From DAOPYE01 sp035352715 (lineage in GTDB: Bacteria; Acidobacteriota; Holophagae; Holophagales; Holophagaceae), in NCBI GenBank assembly GCA_035352715.1, contig DAOPYE010000012.1:1-43420 (forward strand): a stretch of 43,420 bases of DNA, written 5' to 3'. The notes under the pieces are model-generated. The model saw only the letters and a list, made by a program, of their open reading frames with translations. It was not told where the DNA came from and did no database searches. Positions 41,238 through 43,420 of this stretch are shown here, piece by piece. Position 1 is the stretch's first letter, and every line of letters begins with the position of its first letter. Made by a program: the position numbers and the translations under genes.

Positions 41238-42542
41238 TTAGGCGCTCGGGCAGCACCCCTGGCAGCAGTCCTTTCCCGGAGTCGCAACCAGAGGCCGGGT
41301 CGCCCGCACCTGGATGCTCACCCCCGCATTGCCCGCTGCCTTCAGATCCTCCAGGGTGATCTCGGGATTGCGCTTCTGGGCGGATTCCACCTCGGCAGGG
41401 CTGGGATCTTCCGAAATGAAGTGGGTTTCCTTCTCGATGGTGATATCCGAGAAACCAGCCTGGCGGATGGCCTCCAGGTATTCCTCCTTGCGCAAGGCCC
41501 CCGCCACACAAGCCGCATAGGCATCCATGTCCTTCAGGATGGAGGCAGGCAGGGGATTGACCAGAACGATATCCGAGACCATCACGCGGCCACCGGGCTT
41601 CAGGACCCGAAAAGCCTCCCGGAAGGTCTGGGCCTTGTCCGTGGTGAGGTTGATGACGCAATTGGAGATGATCGCATCCACGGTGGCATCCTCCACGGGC
41701 AACTGCTCGATGTCTCCCTGGCGGAATTCCACATTGGCGTACCCGTGCTTCTGGGCCAGATCGCGGGCCCGAGCGATCATCTCGGGCGTCATGTCCACGC
41801 CGATGACGCGCCCTTCGGATCCGACCCGCTTGGCGGCCAGGAACGCATCGAATCCAGCTCCGGAGCCAAGATCCAGCACGGTCTCGCCGGGCTTGATGGA
41901 TGCCAGGGCCACGGGATTGCCGCACCCCAGTCCCAGATTGGCTCCATCGGGGACGGCTTCGATGTCCTGGATGGCGTAGCCGACCCTGAGGCTGGGATCC
42001 TCCAATGCTCCTGAACAGCCACAGCTTTTGGCCGTGCCGCAGCAGCTCGTGCGCTGTTGGACGAAACCCGCGTACCGTTCCCGGACCGCAGACTTGATGT
42101 TTTCCTTCTCCAGATGGTGATTCATGGGGGCGTCCTCCTTGAGATAGACGGGGGTTCCGGAACACAGCGTTCCGGCAAACTGGGTGGTGCCTCGGACACT
42201 GGCAGGAACCTCGGCCAGCGTTGCTCGGCGATAGCCCCGGCGTTCCATCCAGGGACCGATCGTCTCGGTTTTCAGCACAATCTTTCGGTCGCCAGCTCCG
42301 GCCTCGGCCGCTTTCATGAGGTCCTCGCCCAGCCCCTTGCCGCGCTGGGAGGGATCCACCACCAGGGAGCGGATGACGACGGCATCCAGCGTGGGCTCAA
42401 TCGCGATATGCCCCACGACCTGACCTTCCGCTTCACTCACCCAGCCTTCCGTGGCTTCCAGGCCATCCAGAGGCAAACCGGCATCACGCAGAAGCCTTTT
42501 CGCGGCTTCCAGATCGGCAGATAGACGTTTCCTGATGCGCAT
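41238..42542 (-). CDS. arsM: Fused ArsN2-type acetyltransferase and ArsM arsenite S-adenosylmethyltransferase
   Basis: One open frame of 434 codons holds two enzymes. Residues 1-138 form a GNAT acetyltransferase like ArsN2: VVIRSLVVDPSQRGKGLGEDLM (acetyl-CoA loop RGKGLG), then PASVRGTTQFAGTLC. From Met140 begins ArsM, a methyltransferase that converts As(III) to methylated arsenicals. It has a Cys cluster TSCCGTAKSCGCSG, the motif LGLGCGNPVALA, SAM loop VLDLGSGAGFDAFLAA, ISNCVINLTTDKA and CVAGAL, giving the three conserved cysteines of the family, plus a tail DCCQGCCPSA. No stop separates the two. An AAGGAGG lies 8 bases before the Met140 codon (ATG at 42125), so a separate 295-residue ArsM is also likely. 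ATG 42542 has GAGGAG upstream. Confidence 0.93.
   Translation of the reverse strand: MRIRKRLSADLEAAKRLLRDAGLPLDGLEATEGWVSEAEGQVVGHIAIEPTLDAVVIRSLVVDPSQRGKGLGEDLMKAAEAGAGDRKIVLKTETIGPWMERRGYRRATLAEVPASVRGTTQFAGTLCSGTPVYLKEDAPMNHHLEKENIKSAVRERYAGFVQQRTSCCGTAKSCGCSGALEDPSLRVGYAIQDIEAVPDGANLGLGCGNPVALASIKPGETVLDLGSGAGFDAFLAAKRVGSEGRVIGVDMTPEMIARARDLAQKHGYANVEFRQGDIEQLPVEDATVDAIISNCVINLTTDKAQTFREAFRVLKPGGRVMVSDIVLVNPLPASILKDMDAYAACVAGALRKEEYLEAIRQAGFSDITIEKETHFISEDPSPAEVESAQKRNPEITLEDLKAAGNAGVSIQVRATRPLVATPGKDCCQGCCPSA
42126..42140 (-). promoter_or_regulatory. Internal ribosome binding site for stand-alone ArsM
   Basis: On the minus strand AAGGAGG (plus-strand 42134-42140) stands 8 bases before an in-frame ATG (42123-42125) within the ArsN2-ArsM reading frame. 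It is a textbook Shine-Dalgarno at the exact boundary of the two domains. Confidence 0.75.
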
Positions 42543-42590
42543 GGGCGCTCCTCGAGTCCAAGGTCCAGGGTTTAGGGTTGGGTCAGCGGG

Positions 42591-42971
42591 TCAGGAACGG
42601 GGGGTTCGACCCGATTTGGTTTTGCAGCAGGCCTTCGCTTTTGGTTCAGGGACTTCGTCCTGGCTCCCGCCCGAACAGCAGTCTTCCCACAGGTAGTCCG
42701 TCAGGATCCGCAGGATGGGGAAGTTGGCCCGGTAGTTCAGGAAGCTGCCCTGGCGCTCAACGATGACCAGCCCGGTTTCCGCAAGACAGGATAAATGGTG
42801 GCTGAGGGTGGAAGCCGGGATCTCGACGGATTCCTGGATCGCTCCGGCAGACGTTCCTGTTTCTGGCCCACGGACAATCAGACGGAGGATCGACAGGCGG
42901 ATGGGATTGCCCAGGGCCTTGAACCGCTCCGAGTTCTGATCCACCAACGCGATGTCCTTCTTCGTGGGCAT
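42591..42971 (-). CDS. arsR: ArsR-family repressor (unit 3)
   Basis: The 126-residue winged-helix protein has RFKALGNPIRLSILRLIV, PASTLSHHLSCLAETGLVIV and a wing VERQGSFLNYRANF, like ArsR1. Its C-terminus has WEDCCSGGS and later KACCKTKS, again replacing the classical ELCVC site with Cys-Cys pairs suited to As(III). I use the ATG at 42971, with GGAGGT 4 bases upstream; the frame begins at 43016. It heads the arsN2-arsM, CMD, dehydrogenase and sigma-factor unit and is probably autoregulated through the palindrome at 42990-43005. Confidence 0.92.
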   Translation of the reverse strand: MPTKKDIALVDQNSERFKALGNPIRLSILRLIVRGPETGTSAGAIQESVEIPASTLSHHLSCLAETGLVIVERQGSFLNYRANFPILRILTDYLWEDCCSGGSQDEVPEPKAKACCKTKSGRTPRS

Positions 42972-42989
42972 TCCGACCTCCGGAATGAA

Positions 42990-43005
42990 TTCTAAAATAT
43001 TCGAA
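42990..43005 (-). promoter_or_regulatory. Candidate ArsR operator upstream of arsR3
   Basis: TTCTAAAATATTCGAA is a near-perfect palindrome (TTC.AA / TT.GAA), 18 bases before the arsR3 start, in an AT-rich stretch. TTTAGAATT of this site (42988-42996) is also present before arsR1 (34432-34440). Confidence 0.55.
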
Positions 43006-43139
43006 ATGATCCGCAAGATGTAATTCCACTTTTTTCGAATTCATCATTCCCCAGCTGGTCCCGCATCCAAGCCATCCCGAAAAGGCCTGGATATGCGCGC
43101 GGATGCTCCTACCATGGGATCCATCTTTCCGGAGCAGCC

Positions 43140-43420
43140 ATGCCTGAGATTTCGCCTGACGCCATGCTCGGCATCATCATCGGTTTGTTCGCCTGGTTCG
43201 CGGTGCGCTGCGTGCTTTCGGGCTTCTTCACGGTCAACCAGAACGAGCGCGCCGTGAAGACCTCCTTCGGCCGCGCCCAGCGCCTGGGCGATGCCACCAC
43301 CGCCGAGGACCCCGTCTCGGCAATGCTGAACGCCGAAGAGAAACTGCGCTACGCCTATCCGCAGGTCCAGGTGATCCAGCCGGGCGGGCCCTATTTCAAG
43401 TGGCCCTGGGAGAAGATCTA
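43140..43420 (+). CDS. SPFH/band-7 domain protein (partial, C-terminus outside window)
   Basis: From the ATG at 43140 (GGAG 6 bases upstream) the plus strand is open to the window end, 93 codons. A membrane anchor (about 9-31: LGIIIGLFAWFAVRCVLSGF) is followed by FTVNQNERAVKTSFGRAQRL and QPGGPYFKWPWEKI, the start of a SPFH domain as in HflK, stomatin and prohibitin-like membrane proteins. It is divergent from arsR3 and probably marks the end of the arsenic island. Nothing can be said about its C-terminal half. Confidence 0.85.
   Translation, partial: MPEISPDAMLGIIIGLFAWFAVRCVLSGFFTVNQNERAVKTSFGRAQRLGDATTAEDPVSAMLNAEEKLRYAYPQVQVIQPGGPYFKWPWEKI

Noticed and set aside
41182..42165. Long N-terminal extension of the CMD-family frame
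   Set aside because: The extension is a shadow of arsM. The real start at 41181 has its own GGAGGG.
34192..43139. Mobile element or attachment site flanking the arsenic island
   Set aside because: I found no transposase, integrase, tRNA or convincing terminal repeats at either edge. Transfer is suspected only from gene content and AT-rich leaders.
1..43420. CRISPR array, rRNA or tRNA genes
   Set aside because: No regularly spaced repeat-spacer pattern, tRNA cloverleaf or rRNA signature was seen on either strand. The only periodic direct repeats are the MraZ boxes.

Overview
The window is 43.4 kb of GC-rich, densely coded bacterial chromosome. A kdsB gene (CMP-KDO synthesis, hence LPS), a meso-diaminopimelate-type MurE and outward-facing sensory proteins point to a diderm Gram-negative. 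Gene content and codon style suggest an Acidobacteriota relative (Holophagae type), but this is an impression from protein flavour, not a proof. One run of 100 N (8351-8450) marks an assembly gap inside mraY. No rRNA, tRNA, CRISPR array or insertion sequence was seen.

Layout. (1) 1-3301: a membrane sensor running off the left edge, rsmD and fabH on the minus strand, with kdsB divergent. (2) 3298-16280: a division and cell wall (dcw) cluster read right to left: mraZ, rsmH, ftsL, ftsI (with PASTA), murE, murF, mraY, alr, then murD and murJ. An EAL-domain gene on the opposite strand sits between alr and murD. A promoter and five 10-bp-spaced GTGGA-type boxes, the expected MraZ operator, lie upstream of mraZ. 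(3) 16379-27471: an orphan PhoR-like histidine kinase overlapping a very large two-catalytic-domain glycogen debranching enzyme, then glycogen phosphorylase and a YjbQ-family protein on the plus strand. Glycogen synthase (glgA) and ADP-glucose pyrophosphorylase (glgC) follow on the minus strand, so this is a full glycogen make-and-break locus without glgB. (4) 27612-34191: sbcD-sbcC nuclease, a PAS-GAF-GGDEF diguanylate cyclase and an unrecognised 166-residue protein ending in a strong terminator.

(5) 34447-42971 is an arsenic island of three transcription units, each headed by its own ArsR. Unit 1 (plus): arsR1-acr3-arsC, for arsenate reduction and arsenite export. Unit 2 (minus): arsR2, an ArsP/YraQ permease, a CxxC mini-thioredoxin, a secreted thioredoxin-like protein and a CcdA-like electron carrier, possibly followed by a small ORF that runs into the terminator. 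Unit 3 (minus): arsR3, an in-frame ArsN2-ArsM fusion, an AhpD/CMD-family protein, a pyrroline-5-carboxylate-reductase-like dehydrogenase and an ECF sigma factor with no anti-sigma neighbour. Together they suggest reduction, methylation, possibly acylation, and export of inorganic and organic arsenicals, backed by a thiol-redox relay. Several island proteins carry Cys-Cys tails at a terminus, and the arsR1 and arsR3 promoters share two short motifs in the same order. A SPFH/band-7 gene begins at 43140 and leaves the window.

The best candidates for something undescribed are the ArsN2-ArsM fusion with its internal ribosome binding site, the sigma-factor/CMD/dehydrogenase tail of that operon, and the eukaryote-like debranching enzyme coupled to a kinase gene.
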